NCBI GenBank assembly: GCA_029267635.1 | Contig: JAJUIK010000001.1 | Location: forward strand, 1 to 64,000 | Direction of reading: 5' to 3' | Length of the DNA stretch: 64,000 nucleotides | DNA from: Moraxellaceae bacterium | Lineage (GTDB): Bacteria; Pseudomonadota; Gammaproteobacteria; Pseudomonadales; Moraxellaceae | Part shown: positions 27,916 to 36,453 of the stretch, in pieces | How the letters are laid out: every line of letters begins with the position of its first letter | How positions within the stretch are numbered: position 1 is the first letter of the stretch | Made by a program: the position numbers and the translations under genes | The notes under the pieces: model-generated | Database searches by the model: none | Told to the model about the DNA's origin: nothing | The model's input: only the letters and a program-made list of their open reading frames with translations

Positions 27916-28458
27916 ATGTTAACTGCACAACAACAGCTTTTGCTACAAGCGATAGAAGAACTGAACCTGGATCAGGTTCAGCGTCTGCTGGCCGATGGTC
28001 TGGATCCAAACTTTATCGATGCTGAAAAAGGTCCACCGGTGTCGATTGCCTGTGATGGTTTATTTCAGTGGTGGGAAAAAGTCTGCGATGCCTATCAGTC
28101 TGAACATCCCATGTCGGAGCAGGAAAAGCAGGATGACTTAAAAGTTCATCTGGATATTCTGGAAGCCTTGATCCAGGCCAAAGCCAACCTGCATTTGTGG
28201 GATGCAGAAGAGTTATATGGCCCACTTTGGGATGCGGCCAGTGCTGCCTGTGCACCTGTGGTACAGCGCCTGCTAGATGAAAATGTCGATCCCAATAGCA
28301 AGGATGACGAAGGTTTAACTATTTTATCCTCGATCAGTGATTTGTTTTTTGACTGCGAATTTGATGAAATCGACTGGTCACAAGCGCTCGCTGAAGAAAA
28401 AGAGACTTTGCAGTTATTACGTAGCCGTGGCGCCAAAATGTCGAAAGAATTAACGTAA
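27916..28458 (+). CDS. Ankyrin-repeat protein
   Basis: The 180-residue acidic protein has two ankyrin-type repeats: AIEELNLDQVQRLLADGLDPN near the N-terminus and AACAPVVQRLLDENVDPNSKDDEG in the second half, with a helical insert between. Ankyrin repeats bind proteins; the partner is unknown and there is no signal peptide. I chose the ATG at 27916 because GAGAG lies five bases before it, rather than the ATG at 27904. It lies just before an outer-membrane barrel gene, with which it may share a transcript. Confidence 0.75.
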   Translation: MLTAQQQLLLQAIEELNLDQVQRLLADGLDPNFIDAEKGPPVSIACDGLFQWWEKVCDAYQSEHPMSEQEKQDDLKVHLDILEALIQAKANLHLWDAEELYGPLWDAASAACAPVVQRLLDENVDPNSKDDEGLTILSSISDLFFDCEFDEIDWSQALAEEKETLQLLRSRGAKMSKELT

Positions 28459-28473
28459 AAATTGAGTAATCAC

Positions 28474-29241
28474 ATGAAAGCTGTGCAAATAACTACTATA
28501 TGCATGCTGGCGTCACTCAGTATGAGTGCCATGGCAGCCGAATTCTCTTTTGACCGTCCGGGTACGGGATTCAGCACCGGTATTACACCGGTAGGTCAGC
28601 TGGCGTGGGAGCAGGGGCTACCTTCTGCGACGTATAATGAAGCATATGTCGATGGCATCAAGGAAAGAACCCTCACCTTAAATGGCAATATGTTGTTGCG
28701 TAGCGGTCTGGCAGAAGGTCTGGAATTGCAGTTGGGCTGGCAGGGACCTGTTTGGACAAAAACCAAACGTGCGGGACAGACCCAGGAAGATGACGGTTTG
28801 GGCGATGTCAGCATTGGGATAAAAAAAGCCATTGACCTGAAAGATGACAAACTATCCTTGGCTGTTTTGGCTCAAGCCCAGCTGGCAACCGGAAATGAAG
28901 GTTTTTCTGCTGAAGATGATATTTATAGCCTGGGCTCGGCACTGGCTTATCAATATGATGACCTGATCACGACCTCCATGACGATGCGTTATGAGCTGCA
29001 GGATGGTGGTTGGGCAGTAACAGCGGTTCCGACCATTCAATATAAGATTGCAGGAAACTGGTCCGGATTTTCCGAGTTTGTTTATCGCAAAGCGGAAAGC
29101 CAGCCGGATGAAACCTCGATTGCTTCAGGCGTGATTTATGCACTGAATGAGCGTGCCCAGCTGGATGCCAGTGTAGGGGCAGGGCTGAGTGGAAATCGTC
29201 CGGACTATCAGGGTGGTTTGGGTGTTTCTTTCCTGTTTTGA
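28474..29241 (+). CDS. Outer-membrane beta-barrel (MetA-pathway-of-phenol-degradation-like transporter)
   Basis: The 255-residue protein has a signal peptide cut at AMA-AEF, then a mature start FSFDRPGTGFSTGITP that is typical of the MetA_deg (PF13557-like) barrels, and ends GGLGVSFLF. Such proteins are putative outer-membrane channels for hydrophobic compounds; the cargo is unknown. It begins 16 bases after the ankyrin gene and is followed closely by dsbD, so the three probably form one transcript. A TTG at 28462 is an alternative start. Confidence 0.75.
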   Translation: MKAVQITTICMLASLSMSAMAAEFSFDRPGTGFSTGITPVGQLAWEQGLPSATYNEAYVDGIKERTLTLNGNMLLRSGLAEGLELQLGWQGPVWTKTKRAGQTQEDDGLGDVSIGIKKAIDLKDDKLSLAVLAQAQLATGNEGFSAEDDIYSLGSALAYQYDDLITTSMTMRYELQDGGWAVTAVPTIQYKIAGNWSGFSEFVYRKAESQPDETSIASGVIYALNERAQLDASVGAGLSGNRPDYQGGLGVSFLF

Positions 29242-29257
29242 TGACTTGTGATTGGTC

Positions 29258-31084
29258 ATGTCCCTCAATACGCTTCAGCCTAAAGCAAGTTTTGCATCTC
29301 TGTTGTCTATTGTCCTGAGCATCAGCCTGTGGCTGGTCTCGGGTTTTGGGCATGCAGAAAATTCTTTGCTGCATCCGGAACAGGCATTCCGTTTTTCGGT
29401 TGAATCCAGCAGTGAACGTCAGGCGCAGCTCAGCTGGCAGATTGAACCGGATTATTACCTTTATCAGCATAAGCTCGAGGTCAAGCAGGGGACACAACCA
29501 CTGCAGCTCAAGTTGCCTGCAGCCGTCGCACAATATGATGACAACTATGGCCACAGTCAGGTCTATTACCAACAGCTACAGATTCAGGTTCCCGTACAGG
29601 CTTCAAAGACCTATCAGGTGACCTGGCAGGGTTGTGCCAAGGACCGCATTTGTTATCCGCCACAAACCATTCAGTTCCAGACGGATGTGGATGGTTTGGT
29701 CAGTATGCAAAATCAGATGTTAAGTGGACAGAAACGCTTACTGGATCTTACTTCTTCTAATGTTTCTGATTCTGTCCAGCCACAAGCAGGCAATTTAAAT
29801 CCATCTCCTGCGCTTGCAGAAAATCCATCCATTGAAGAGACCAGCAGTGCACAGGATCAGGTCTGGTTGCAGCAACTGGCGCAGCATTCTTTTACTTACG
29901 GACTATTATTGTTTTTCGGCTTGGGTATTTTGCTGGCATTTACCCCGTGTTCTTTGCCAATGCTGCCGATCCTAACCTCATTGCTTGTGCGCGAGCACAA
30001 GGGCTTAAAAGCCTGGATGATTGCCTTGGTGTTTGTGCTGAGTATGGCGGCAGTTTATGCAGTTTTGGGTTTGATTGCTTCATCGGCAGGGTTGAATTTT
30101 CAACGCTGGTTGCAGCAACCGGCCACACTGATCGCCTTTAGTTTGCTATTTGTACTGTTTGCAGCCAATTTGTTTGGCCTATTCGAAATCAAATTGCCGC
30201 AAGCTTGGGTGCATCGTCTGGATCAGGCACAATCGTTACAGCAAGGCGGTACTTTGCTCGGCGCCAGTGTCATGGGCGTGATTTCAGCCTTGCTGGTCGG
30301 GCCATGTATGACGGCACCCTTGGCAGGTGCGCTGCTGTTTATTGTGCAAACCCAAAATCAGTGGCAGGGCGCATTATTGCTTTTTGTACTGGGTTTCGGC
30401 ATGGGCATGCCTTTATTGCTGGCCAGTGTGCTCGGTTCCAGAGTTTTACCCAAAGCAGGTTTGTGGATGAACCAGATCAAGGTGATTTTTGCCTTTATCA
30501 TGCTTGGGTTGGCTTTGTATTTTATCCGTCCTCTATTGCCGGCCGCGCTGTTGCAAGTGTGCAGTCTGTTACTGGGTCTGGGCTTTACCCTCTATCTAGT
30601 ACAGCGTTTTAGACAGCATACGGGAGGCTTAAGAGCGATTTATTTGTTGGTTTTAATGCTATTGATGCCTTATTTGGCTTATAGCCAATATCAACAGAGC
30701 CAGCGTTATTTGCTTGTCCATCAGCAACAGAATGTTTGGCATGTCGCACAAACAGCTGCCGAGTTTGAGCAGTTATTGGCTGCAGCGCCCTCCGGTCAGC
30801 ACGTGATCATTGATGTCTATGCCGACTGGTGTGTGGCCTGCCAGCCGATTGAGCAACGGATTTTAAAAGAGCCTGCTGTACAGCAAGCCTTGCAGCCTTT
30901 TTATCTGATTAAACTGGATTTAAGCCATTATGATGCATCGCATCAGGCACTGCTTAACCAATGGCAAATTTTAGGTCCGCCGACCTATTTATTTTTAAAT
31001 GCCGAGCATCAGGAACAGCGTGCATTGCGCTTAACAGGTGCTTTTAGCAGAGAGCAACTGTTACAACAACTCGGCAAATTATAG
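29258..31084 (+). CDS. dsbD: Thiol:disulfide interchange protein DsbD
   Basis: DsbD carries electrons from cytoplasmic thioredoxin to periplasmic reductases such as DsbC. The 608-residue protein has the three expected parts: an N-terminal periplasmic domain with a CAKDRIC cysteine pair, a membrane core of eight or so helices with redox cysteines in FTPCSLPML and GPCMTAPLAG, and a C-terminal thioredoxin-like domain with CVAC (WCVACQ). All six catalytic cysteines are visible. It begins 17 bases after the barrel gene. The start could be TTG 29252 or ATG 29258. Confidence 0.95.
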   Translation: MSLNTLQPKASFASLLSIVLSISLWLVSGFGHAENSLLHPEQAFRFSVESSSERQAQLSWQIEPDYYLYQHKLEVKQGTQPLQLKLPAAVAQYDDNYGHSQVYYQQLQIQVPVQASKTYQVTWQGCAKDRICYPPQTIQFQTDVDGLVSMQNQMLSGQKRLLDLTSSNVSDSVQPQAGNLNPSPALAENPSIEETSSAQDQVWLQQLAQHSFTYGLLLFFGLGILLAFTPCSLPMLPILTSLLVREHKGLKAWMIALVFVLSMAAVYAVLGLIASSAGLNFQRWLQQPATLIAFSLLFVLFAANLFGLFEIKLPQAWVHRLDQAQSLQQGGTLLGASVMGVISALLVGPCMTAPLAGALLFIVQTQNQWQGALLLFVLGFGMGMPLLLASVLGSRVLPKAGLWMNQIKVIFAFIMLGLALYFIRPLLPAALLQVCSLLLGLGFTLYLVQRFRQHTGGLRAIYLLVLMLLMPYLAYSQYQQSQRYLLVHQQQNVWHVAQTAAEFEQLLAAAPSGQHVIIDVYADWCVACQPIEQRILKEPAVQQALQPFYLIKLDLSHYDASHQALLNQWQILGPPTYLFLNAEHQEQRALRLTGAFSREQLLQQLGKL

Positions 31085-31226
31085 TTTTCCACCGAAGTGT
31101 TTTGCCATTTCATGACAAAATCGTTCTGTTTTTGCAACATAGTGTGTTAGCAATTCGGGTTATTTTCACATGTTTAATCTTCTAAATTATGTCAGGTAGA
31201 TCAATAAACACCTTTAGAGATTAGAC

Positions 31227-31790
31227 ATGAAATTATTACATATCGACTCAAGTATTCTTGGTGATGCTTCTGTTTCTCGTCAACTGACCCAAGCGATCGT
31301 GGCACAGCTCAAAAGCAAACATGCCAACCTTGAAGTTGAATATTTAGATGTTGATCAACAACAAATTCCTCACCTGTCTGGTCCAATTTTGATGGGTCAA
31401 GATCCAGAGCAAAGCCAATTGGGCGAGAAACTGGTTCAACAATACCTTGATGCAGATATCATCGTGGTGGGCGCAGCAATGTATAACTTCAGCCTTCCAT
31501 CGACTTTAAAAGCCTGGATTGACCGTATTTGTGTCGCAGGTAAAACCTTCCGTTATACAGAAAATGGTCCTGAAGGTTTGGCTGGCGGTAAAAAAATCTA
31601 TATCGCAAGCAGCCGTGGTGGTGTGTATGGCGAGAACAGCCCAGCAGATTTCCAAGAAGCGTATTTGAAAACTGTCTTCGGTTTCACTGGCGTGACTGAC
31701 GTTGAAGTGATCCGTTCAGAAGGCGTTGCAATGGCTGAACATAAAGATCAAGCGATTGCTGATGCGATGGCAAAAATCCAAGCACTTTAA
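31227..31790 (+). CDS. azoR: FMN-dependent NADH-azoreductase
   Basis: The 187-residue flavodoxin-like enzyme shows SSILGDASVSRQL near the N-terminus, the FMN-binding MYNFSLPSTLKAWIDRI and the SSRGGVYGE loop of AzoR. AzoR reduces quinones and azo compounds with NADH and takes part in thiol- and quinone-stress protection. Its ATG follows TTAGAGATTAGAC. It is a single gene with a terminator shared with the convergent esterase. Its codon use is plainer than that of its neighbours, which may reflect high expression. Confidence 0.93.
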   Translation: MKLLHIDSSILGDASVSRQLTQAIVAQLKSKHANLEVEYLDVDQQQIPHLSGPILMGQDPEQSQLGEKLVQQYLDADIIVVGAAMYNFSLPSTLKAWIDRICVAGKTFRYTENGPEGLAGGKKIYIASSRGGVYGENSPADFQEAYLKTVFGFTGVTDVEVIRSEGVAMAEHKDQAIADAMAKIQAL

Positions 31791-31808
31791 TTTTTTAAAA
31801 GTGTTTTT

Positions 31809-31838
31809 TAAAAGGTCAGCTGCGGCTGACCTTTTTTA
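31809..31838. terminator. Bidirectional terminator between azoR and the HSL esterase
   Basis: AGGTCAGC (31813-31820) pairs with GCTGACCT (31825-31832) around TGCG, flanked by A4 and T6, so it would terminate both convergent transcripts. Confidence 0.92.
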
Positions 31839-31846
31839 TTTCTAAG

Positions 31847-32758
31847 CTAATCCTGATCAAACCGATGGGTAAATTCAGCCAGATCAGCCAGTGCCTGTCT
31901 AGCTTCTTCAAACCAGGCATTAAACATCATGAAATTATGCCACATGCCGGTATAGAGCTTGAAGGTCACTTCGACCTGCACGGCTTCAGCGAGTGCTTTA
32001 AAGCGTTGTGCATCATCCAGTAAAATTTCTTTGGAGCCAACCTGCACCAGCGTTGGCGGTAAGCCGCTCAGATCGGCAAACAGTGGTGATACGCTCGGGT
32101 CTGCAGCATCCATCTGCTTGGGAAGATAATAATCAATTCCCGCTTCCAGCAATTCGATGGAAAGCAGAGCGTCATGTTCGGCATTGTAGCGCAAGGATTC
32201 ACTGCTCAAGGTCAAATCCAGCAAAGGCGATTGCAGCATCAAGGCGGCGGGTAAGGGTTGCTGCTGATCACGCAAGCGTAAACTCAGCGCCAGGGCCAGA
32301 CTGGCACCGCTGGAATCCCCCGACAGAATAATGTCTTTGGTCTGAATGCCTTGTTCGAGCAAGGTGAGATAAACCAGATAAAGATCATCCAGTGCTTGTG
32401 GAAAACGTACTTCGGGTGCTAGGGGATAATCGACATGCAACACCTGCATTTGAGTACGCAATGCCATATCGCTCATCAGGGCGCGATGGGTCCGCAATGA
32501 ACCTAAAAAAAATGCCCCGCCATGAATATGGAAAATCAGCTGGGTAGAATGTGCTTGCGGCCTGATTTCTTCTGCAGCCAGACCAGCCAGATGCAGTTCA
32601 CGGATGCGCACGTCCTGACTTTGCGGAAAGAGGCGGCTTATTTGCTCCACGGCCTGACGTAAACTTTCCGGTGGTAGATTCAGCCGGCTAGGTGCACGTA
32701 CAGCCGCTTTGAGTAAACCTTCGGTGAAATATTGTTTCCACATGGGATTGATCTGCAT
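31847..32758 (-). CDS. HSL-family alpha/beta hydrolase (esterase/lipase)
   Basis: The 303-residue protein has HGGAFFLGS, the oxyanion motif of the hormone-sensitive-lipase family, and GDSSGASLAL around the nucleophilic Ser. The acid and His lie in SKEILLDDAQ and GMWHNFM. Enzymes of this type hydrolyse short-chain acyl esters. No signal peptide is present, so it is cytoplasmic. The natural substrate is unknown. GGAA lies about seven bases before the ATG. Confidence 0.9.
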   Translation of the reverse strand: MQINPMWKQYFTEGLLKAAVRAPSRLNLPPESLRQAVEQISRLFPQSQDVRIRELHLAGLAAEEIRPQAHSTQLIFHIHGGAFFLGSLRTHRALMSDMALRTQMQVLHVDYPLAPEVRFPQALDDLYLVYLTLLEQGIQTKDIILSGDSSGASLALALSLRLRDQQQPLPAALMLQSPLLDLTLSSESLRYNAEHDALLSIELLEAGIDYYLPKQMDAADPSVSPLFADLSGLPPTLVQVGSKEILLDDAQRFKALAEAVQVEVTFKLYTGMWHNFMMFNAWFEEARQALADLAEFTHRFDQD

Positions 32759-32914
32759 GTTTATTCCAGTTTTTATTAATCATGCGAAGCGTGTGAAGAT
32801 GGTACACGACTTATCATCTTACACTAACTAAAGAGTCACATTGCAAAATTGCATTATTGTTGTAATTTTTCAATACTGAGCGGGTCGAGTAAATGACCAG
32901 GGAAATGAGGAAAC

Positions 32915-33352
32915 ATGAAAAAACTCGCATGTGCATTGGGATTATGGGCTGCAGCCGTATTGAGCCATGCGGCTGATCCGCTCAATGGTACAGTCTGGAA
33001 GACCATTGATGATAAAACCAAGCAAGCCAAAGCCATCGTCAAATTTACCGAATTAAAAAATGGCACCTTAAATGCCAATATTCATAGCGTCCTCACCCCG
33101 GGTGAAGAAAATGCCTGCAAAAAATGTCAAGGACCTTATCACAACAAGTCACTAAAAGGTTTGACTATTGTGCATCGGTTAAAAAATGTCGGTGGGCAAT
33201 CCTATGAAGGTGGCACCATTCTCGATCCGCAATCCGGTAAAACCTACAAACTGAAAGCTGAAATCGTGGATGGCGGGAAAAAACTCAACCTGCGGGGTTA
33301 TCTCGGCATATCCGTGCTAGGGCGTAACCAAACCTGGATTCGGGTAAATTAA
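32915..33352 (+). CDS. DUF2147-family secreted protein
   Basis: The 145-residue protein has a signal peptide ending at SHA, then GTVWKTIDDKTKQAKAIVKF, the typical start of DUF2147 proteins, a C-x2-C pair (ENACKKCQGPY) and the family's GGTILDPQSGKTY and YLGISVLGRNQTW motifs. These are exported lipocalin-like barrels; the ligand is unknown. GAGGAAAC precedes the ATG. It is convergent with the ArsC-like gene and shares a terminator. Confidence 0.88.
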   Translation: MKKLACALGLWAAAVLSHAADPLNGTVWKTIDDKTKQAKAIVKFTELKNGTLNANIHSVLTPGEENACKKCQGPYHNKSLKGLTIVHRLKNVGGQSYEGGTILDPQSGKTYKLKAEIVDGGKKLNLRGYLGISVLGRNQTWIRVN

Positions 33353-33367
33353 TTCACTTTAAGAGAT

Positions 33368-33403
33368 AAAAAGCCTGATGTTATTGCGATCAGGCTTTTT
33401 TAT
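33368..33403. terminator. Bidirectional terminator between DUF2147 and the ArsC-like gene
   Basis: AAAAAGCCTGAT (33368-33379) pairs with ATCAGGCTTTTTT around a nine-base loop, with T-tracts on both strands. The plus tail ends in ATGGCTGGC. Confidence 0.92.
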
Positions 33404-33415
33404 GGCTGGCGTATT

Positions 33416-33763
33416 TTAAGCTAGGGCACGATAGGCATTTTCATCAAAACCCAGCAGATAACCTTTTGGAGTTTGCAATACCGGGCGTTTGATCAGACTG
33501 GTGTGCGTACTTAAGGCTTCAATCAGTGCGGTTTCACTAGAGAGTGCGTGTTGCTGTTCCGCTTCTGAAAGTTTGCGCCAGGTGGTGCCTTTTTTATTTA
33601 AAATCTTATCTGCGCCGATCTCAGCGAGCCAGGTTTTCAGCGTTTCGATATCAATGCCTTGTTTTTTATAGTCATGAAATTCATAAGCCAGGCCTAACTC
33701 ATTCAGCAGATCAAAGGCTTTTTTCATGGAGTTACAATTTTTAATACCATAAATTTTCAGCAT
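33416..33763 (-). CDS. ArsC/Spx-family protein (YffB-like)
   Basis: The 115-residue thioredoxin-fold protein has the YffB pattern: YGIKNCNSMKKA at the N-terminus with a single redox cysteine (CNSM, not CxxC), KKGTTWRKL, and IKRPVL near the C-terminus. ArsC arsenate reductases, Spx and YffB share this fold. YffB acts on glutathione-related thiols in E. coli by inference; no arsenic genes are nearby, so arsenate reduction is doubtful. It lies upstream of a GGA-rich RNA gene on the same strand. Confidence 0.88.
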   Translation of the reverse strand: MLKIYGIKNCNSMKKAFDLLNELGLAYEFHDYKKQGIDIETLKTWLAEIGADKILNKKGTTWRKLSEAEQQHALSSETALIEALSTHTSLIKRPVLQTPKGYLLGFDENAYRALA

Positions 33764-33968
33764 ATTTTATCCAGACAATACAGGTTGATTCAGCACTAGG
33801 TTAGCGAAAAAAAGCGCTGGATTCTATCTGCATGAGACTGAGAAAGTGAGTAAAAGAGCAAGGAGAGAAAAAGATTTTTAAAGTATGGATGTCATGAAAT
33901 TGTCACCGATGACTGTCAAGATGCGTGCCTATAAAGGATGGTGTGATCCAGAATAAAAATAAGTCATC

Positions 33969-34011
33969 TAAAATAGAGAAACCCGCATTTAATCATCCTG
34001 ATTATGCGGGT
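33969..34011 (-). terminator. Terminator of the GGA-rich RNA
   Basis: ACCCGCA and TGCGGGT arms, with inner TAATCA/TGATTA, form a long stem. On the minus strand it is followed by TTCTCTATTTTA, U-rich but interrupted, so termination should be good but not perfect. The hairpin loop itself carries a GGA motif. Confidence 0.6.
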
Positions 34012-34135
34012 CTCGTTACAACGTCCATTGTCACATCCTTACGAAATAAACTAAATCATTCAGTTTATTTCTTGCGTCCTACGGCGTCCTGTCCCTTTGC
34101 TGTCATCCTGACAATATCCCTGTGCCGTGGGTGCT
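33969..34135 (-). ncRNA. Candidate CsrB/RsmZ-type small RNA (CsrA-titrating)
   Basis: On the minus strand, about 160 nt contain eight GGA motifs. Several lie in loops of perfect hairpins: TGTCA-GGA-TGACA (34101-34113), ACAA-TGGACG-TTGT (34018-34031) and TAATCA-GGA-TGATTA (33990-34004). GAAATAAACT/AGTTTATTTC (34043-34052, 34062-34071) forms another stem. The 3' hairpin 33981-34011 ends in a U-rich tract. This is the design of CsrB/RsmX/Y/Z RNAs, which sequester the translational regulator CsrA. The 5' end is inferred at about 34131. Confidence 0.72.
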
Positions 34136-34172
34136 ATATTGCCAACAAAGACACTGAATAAAAATACACAAA

Positions 34173-34188
34173 TACGACAAAAATCGTA
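34173..34188 (-). promoter_or_regulatory. Palindrome in GacA-type upstream-activator position
   Basis: TACGA (34173-34177) and TCGTA (34184-34188) form a 5-base inverted repeat around six bases, centred about 50 bases before the inferred start of the GGA-rich RNA. GacA sites of pseudomonads have the same arms-N6-arms layout, though with a different sequence (TGTAAG...CTTACA). An activator site is an inference. Confidence 0.35.
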
Positions 34189-34229
34189 GGTAAAAAACCT
34201 CTATTAAGTGAACAAGTGTAAACTTATTT

Positions 34230-35048
34230 TTATAGCTGATAGTCAATAATCACCGGTGCATGGTCGCTAAACCATTGTTCTTTATATACCCAGGCATTGA
34301 CCGTGCGTGTTTTCCAATCTGGTGAGCAAGCCTGATAGTCAATCCGCCAGCCTACGTTCTTGGCACGGGCTTGACCGCGATTCGACCACCAGGAATACAG
34401 TTCTGCTTCCTTGCGGACTTCACGAAAAGTATCGACATAACCGAGTTCATCATAGATATGGTCTAGCCAGGCGCGTTCATGCGGCAGGCAACCGGAGGCT
34501 TTCTGGTTGCCCGACCAGTTTTTAATGTCGATGCGTTTATGTACGATGTTGTAGTCACCACAGACAATGATCGATTTATTCTCTTCACGCCACTGCTTCA
34601 AAATGACCTTGTATTGTTCCAGAAAATGATCTTTGCGGGCTTGTGCTTCTTCACCACTCGATCCGGATGGCAGATATAGCGAACAGATATAAACAGGTTG
34701 TTCGAGTCCTAAATCAAATTCGGCACTGATAAAACGTCCCTGACTGTCGGCCAGTTCAAAACCCAGACCATCTTGTACAGAAACAAAAGGCAGGCGACTA
34801 TAAATCGCGGTTCCAGCATAACCGGCACGTTCAGCCGGGAATAAATGCGTATACCAGCCTTCCGGTTTGAATTTATCGGTCCACTGCGCATGGGTAATGC
34901 GGCTTTCTTGCATGCAGACCACATCTGCATCCGATTGATCCAGCCATTCCAGCAAACCTTTGGTCACGGACGAACGTAAACCATTCACGTTAATTGAAAC
35001 TACTCGTAGAATTTTTACATCACTTGGATAGTGATCCTTTGCTATCAT
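34230..35048 (-). CDS. xthA: Exodeoxyribonuclease III
   Basis: The 272-residue Mg-dependent AP endonuclease/3' exonuclease has the EEP-fold signatures [22 protein letters not shown] and WRIDY, plus the catalytic SDHAP near the C-terminus. Exo III repairs abasic sites and blocked 3' ends. The ATG at 35048 follows GAGG at some distance. The gene is divergent from pyrE across 38 bases, so the pyrE promoter must overlap xthA coding DNA or the gap. Confidence 0.93.
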   Translation of the reverse strand: MIAKDHYPSDVKILRVVSINVNGLRSSVTKGLLEWLDQSDADVVCMQESRITHAQWTDKFKPEGWYTHLFPAERAGYAGTAIYSRLPFVSVQDGLGFELADSQGRFISAEFDLGLEQPVYICSLYLPSGSSGEEAQARKDHFLEQYKVILKQWREENKSIIVCGDYNIVHKRIDIKNWSGNQKASGCLPHERAWLDHIYDELGYVDTFREVRKEAELYSWWSNRGQARAKNVGWRIDYQACSPDWKTRTVNAWVYKEQWFSDHAPVIIDYQL

Positions 35049-35086
35049 GCGCAGTCATAACCTCAATTTGCAATTCGGAGCACCTC

Positions 35087-35737
35087 ATGACAACGCCAGT
35101 GCAATTTAACCCGCAAGCTTTTATCGAACTCGCCTTATCACGTGGTGTGCTTAAATTTGGTGAGTTTACTTTAAAATCAGGCCGTGTGAGCCCTTATTTT
35201 TTTAATGCGGGTTTACTCAATGATGGTGAAGCCTTATCGCTTTTGGCACAAGGTTACGCTGATCAATTAATGCAATGCAACGATGTCGAAGTGATTTTCG
35301 GGCCGGCTTATAAAGGTATTCCTTTTGTAGCAGCGACAGCGGTCGCTTTGTCGCAAAATCATGGCGTGAGTGTGCCTTGGGGTTTTAACCGTAAAGAAGC
35401 CAAAGACCACGGTGAAGGTGGGGTATTGGTCGGTGCGGCTGTTGAAGGCAAAAAAGTCTGGATTATTGATGACGTAATTACTGCGGGCACTGCGATCCGT
35501 GAAGTGGTAACCATTTTGCAAAATGCCGGTGCGACCATTGCCGGTGTTCTGGTAGCGCTTGATCGCCAGGAACGTGGTCAGGGTGAATTGTCGGCGATTC
35601 AGGAAGTGCAAAATGAGCTGGACATTCCAGTCTATGCATTGATTACCATGAAAGATTTAATGGATTACTTGGCTGCAAAGGGTGAAACAGAAGCCTTGGC
35701 GAGAATGGAAGCTTACCGTGTGAAATATGGAATTTAA
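35087..35737 (+). CDS. pyrE: Orotate phosphoribosyltransferase
   Basis: PyrE makes orotidine 5'-phosphate from orotate and PRPP in pyrimidine synthesis. The 216-residue protein shows [14 protein letters not shown], the [10 protein letters not shown] loop and the PRPP-binding [17 protein letters not shown] chose the ATG at 35087 because GGAG lies seven bases before it and conserved sequence starts soon after; the frame is open further upstream but would overlap xthA. A hairpin follows the gene at 35764. Confidence 0.96.
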   Translation: MTTPVQFNPQAFIELALSRGVLKFGEFTLKSGRVSPYFFNAGLLNDGEALSLLAQGYADQLMQCNDVEVIFGPAYKGIPFVAATAVALSQNHGVSVPWGFNRKEAKDHGEGGVLVGAAVEGKKVWIIDDVITAGTAIREVVTILQNAGATIAGVLVALDRQERGQGELSAIQEVQNELDIPVYALITMKDLMDYLAAKGETEALARMEAYRVKYGI

Positions 35738-35763
35738 GCCTGATTGAATTAACTTGCTGATAT

Positions 35764-35799
35764 AAGGCTATGCTTTTTAAAGACATAGCCTTATGGTTT
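35764..35799. terminator. Hairpin, probable terminator of pyrE
   Basis: AAGGCTATG (35764-35772) pairs with CATAGCCTT (35784-35792) around an 11-base loop. On the plus side ATGGTTTTAG follows, a weak T-tract. It lies about 27 bases after pyrE and just past the minus-strand peptide gene, so it may serve both. Confidence 0.55.
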
Positions 35800-35924
35800 T
35801 AGTGGCAATGATAGGTACCATTACTATAATCATTATGACAGTTCGCTGAATTGGTACCACCAGAGTGTGCAGAGGCTGCCGAAGCTACAGTTAGCAGTGA
35901 TAAAATTACAATCAGTTTTTTCAT
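35799..35924 (-). CDS. Small secreted peptide with HSGGT...YHCH motif (41 aa)
   Basis: A 41-codon ORF encodes a signal peptide (MKKLIVILSLLTVASAASA) and a 22-residue mature part with HSGGTNSANCHND and NGTYHCH. This Cys/His pattern recurs in small 'YHYH/YHCH' secreted domains that are often attached to nucleases or SH3 proteins; here it stands alone. Metal binding by the two cysteines and histidines is an inference. The start lies after AATTA with no strong ribosome binding site, which lowers confidence. Confidence 0.6.
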   Translation of the reverse strand: MKKLIVILSLLTVASAASAHSGGTNSANCHNDYSNGTYHCH

Positions 35925-36104
35925 TAATTTGTCATTTTTTATGTGATTAATACTTTAATAAAATATCCTGATTTTAAAATTAATTAAATATATTCATTAA
36001 GTTAAGTTTTTCTTGTAAGGCTGAGATGCAATGAGGTGTGTTATCTTATGAGACATCCGTTTACGAATATTTCAATGAAACTTCTTGTTAGGTTGGGTTC
36101 GTCT

Positions 36105-36308
36105 TTATTTTGCAGTAACAGGCGGTTCTTCACATTTTAAACAATTTAACAACACCCCAATTTTTTCAGCTCGACCTTCTTCCGTGATTACCCAAGGCCG
36201 ATTTTGCCAGGGCGGATTATGCCGCACATGCTGTCCGTGTCCGCAGGCGAGGTCTGCGACCCAGTGATTTTCTTCATCTAAATGAAAACCAATAATGGCT
36301 TGCTGCAT
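36105..36308 (-). CDS. DUF3565-family protein
   Basis: The 67-residue protein has the DUF3565 pattern: IIGFHLDEENHWVADLACGHGQHVRHNPPW near its start, then NRPWVITEEGR and LNCLKCEEP. Two CxxC/CGHGQH metal-binding elements suggest a zinc-ribbon-like fold. Function unknown. I chose the ATG at 36308 (MQQAIIGF), which aligns with family N-termini; an in-frame ATG three codons upstream is possible. It is divergent from gshB. Confidence 0.82.
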   Translation of the reverse strand: MQQAIIGFHLDEENHWVADLACGHGQHVRHNPPWQNRPWVITEEGRAEKIGVLLNCLKCEEPPVTAK

Positions 36309-36453
36309 GGATTCCATCCGAGTAGATGCCGTATTAAATGTATAAAGCAAAGCGCGAAAAAATAATAGCTCAGGATAGGCTGAAATTTAAAAAACGCTGA
36401 GGTGAAACTTCGCTATACTTTTGCCAATTTAAAGATGAAATGAGCTTAAAAAT

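Larger units (their letters stand above)
35738..36104. other. Gap between pyrE and the DUF3565 gene
   Basis: This 367-base gap holds the hairpin at 35764-35792, the 41-codon secreted-peptide ORF on the minus strand (35799-35924) and about 180 AT-rich bases (35925-36104) that should contain that ORF's promoter. I see no other gene or repeat. Confidence 0.5.

Noticed and set aside
33885..33956. 23-codon ORF upstream of the GGA-rich RNA
   Set aside because: AGGAG lies about 20 bases before the ATG, too far to serve it; no other support.
33925..34161. 78-codon plus-strand ORF between the ArsC-like gene and xthA
   Set aside because: It overlaps the hairpins of the GGA-rich RNA on the other strand, has no ribosome binding site and no recognisable content.
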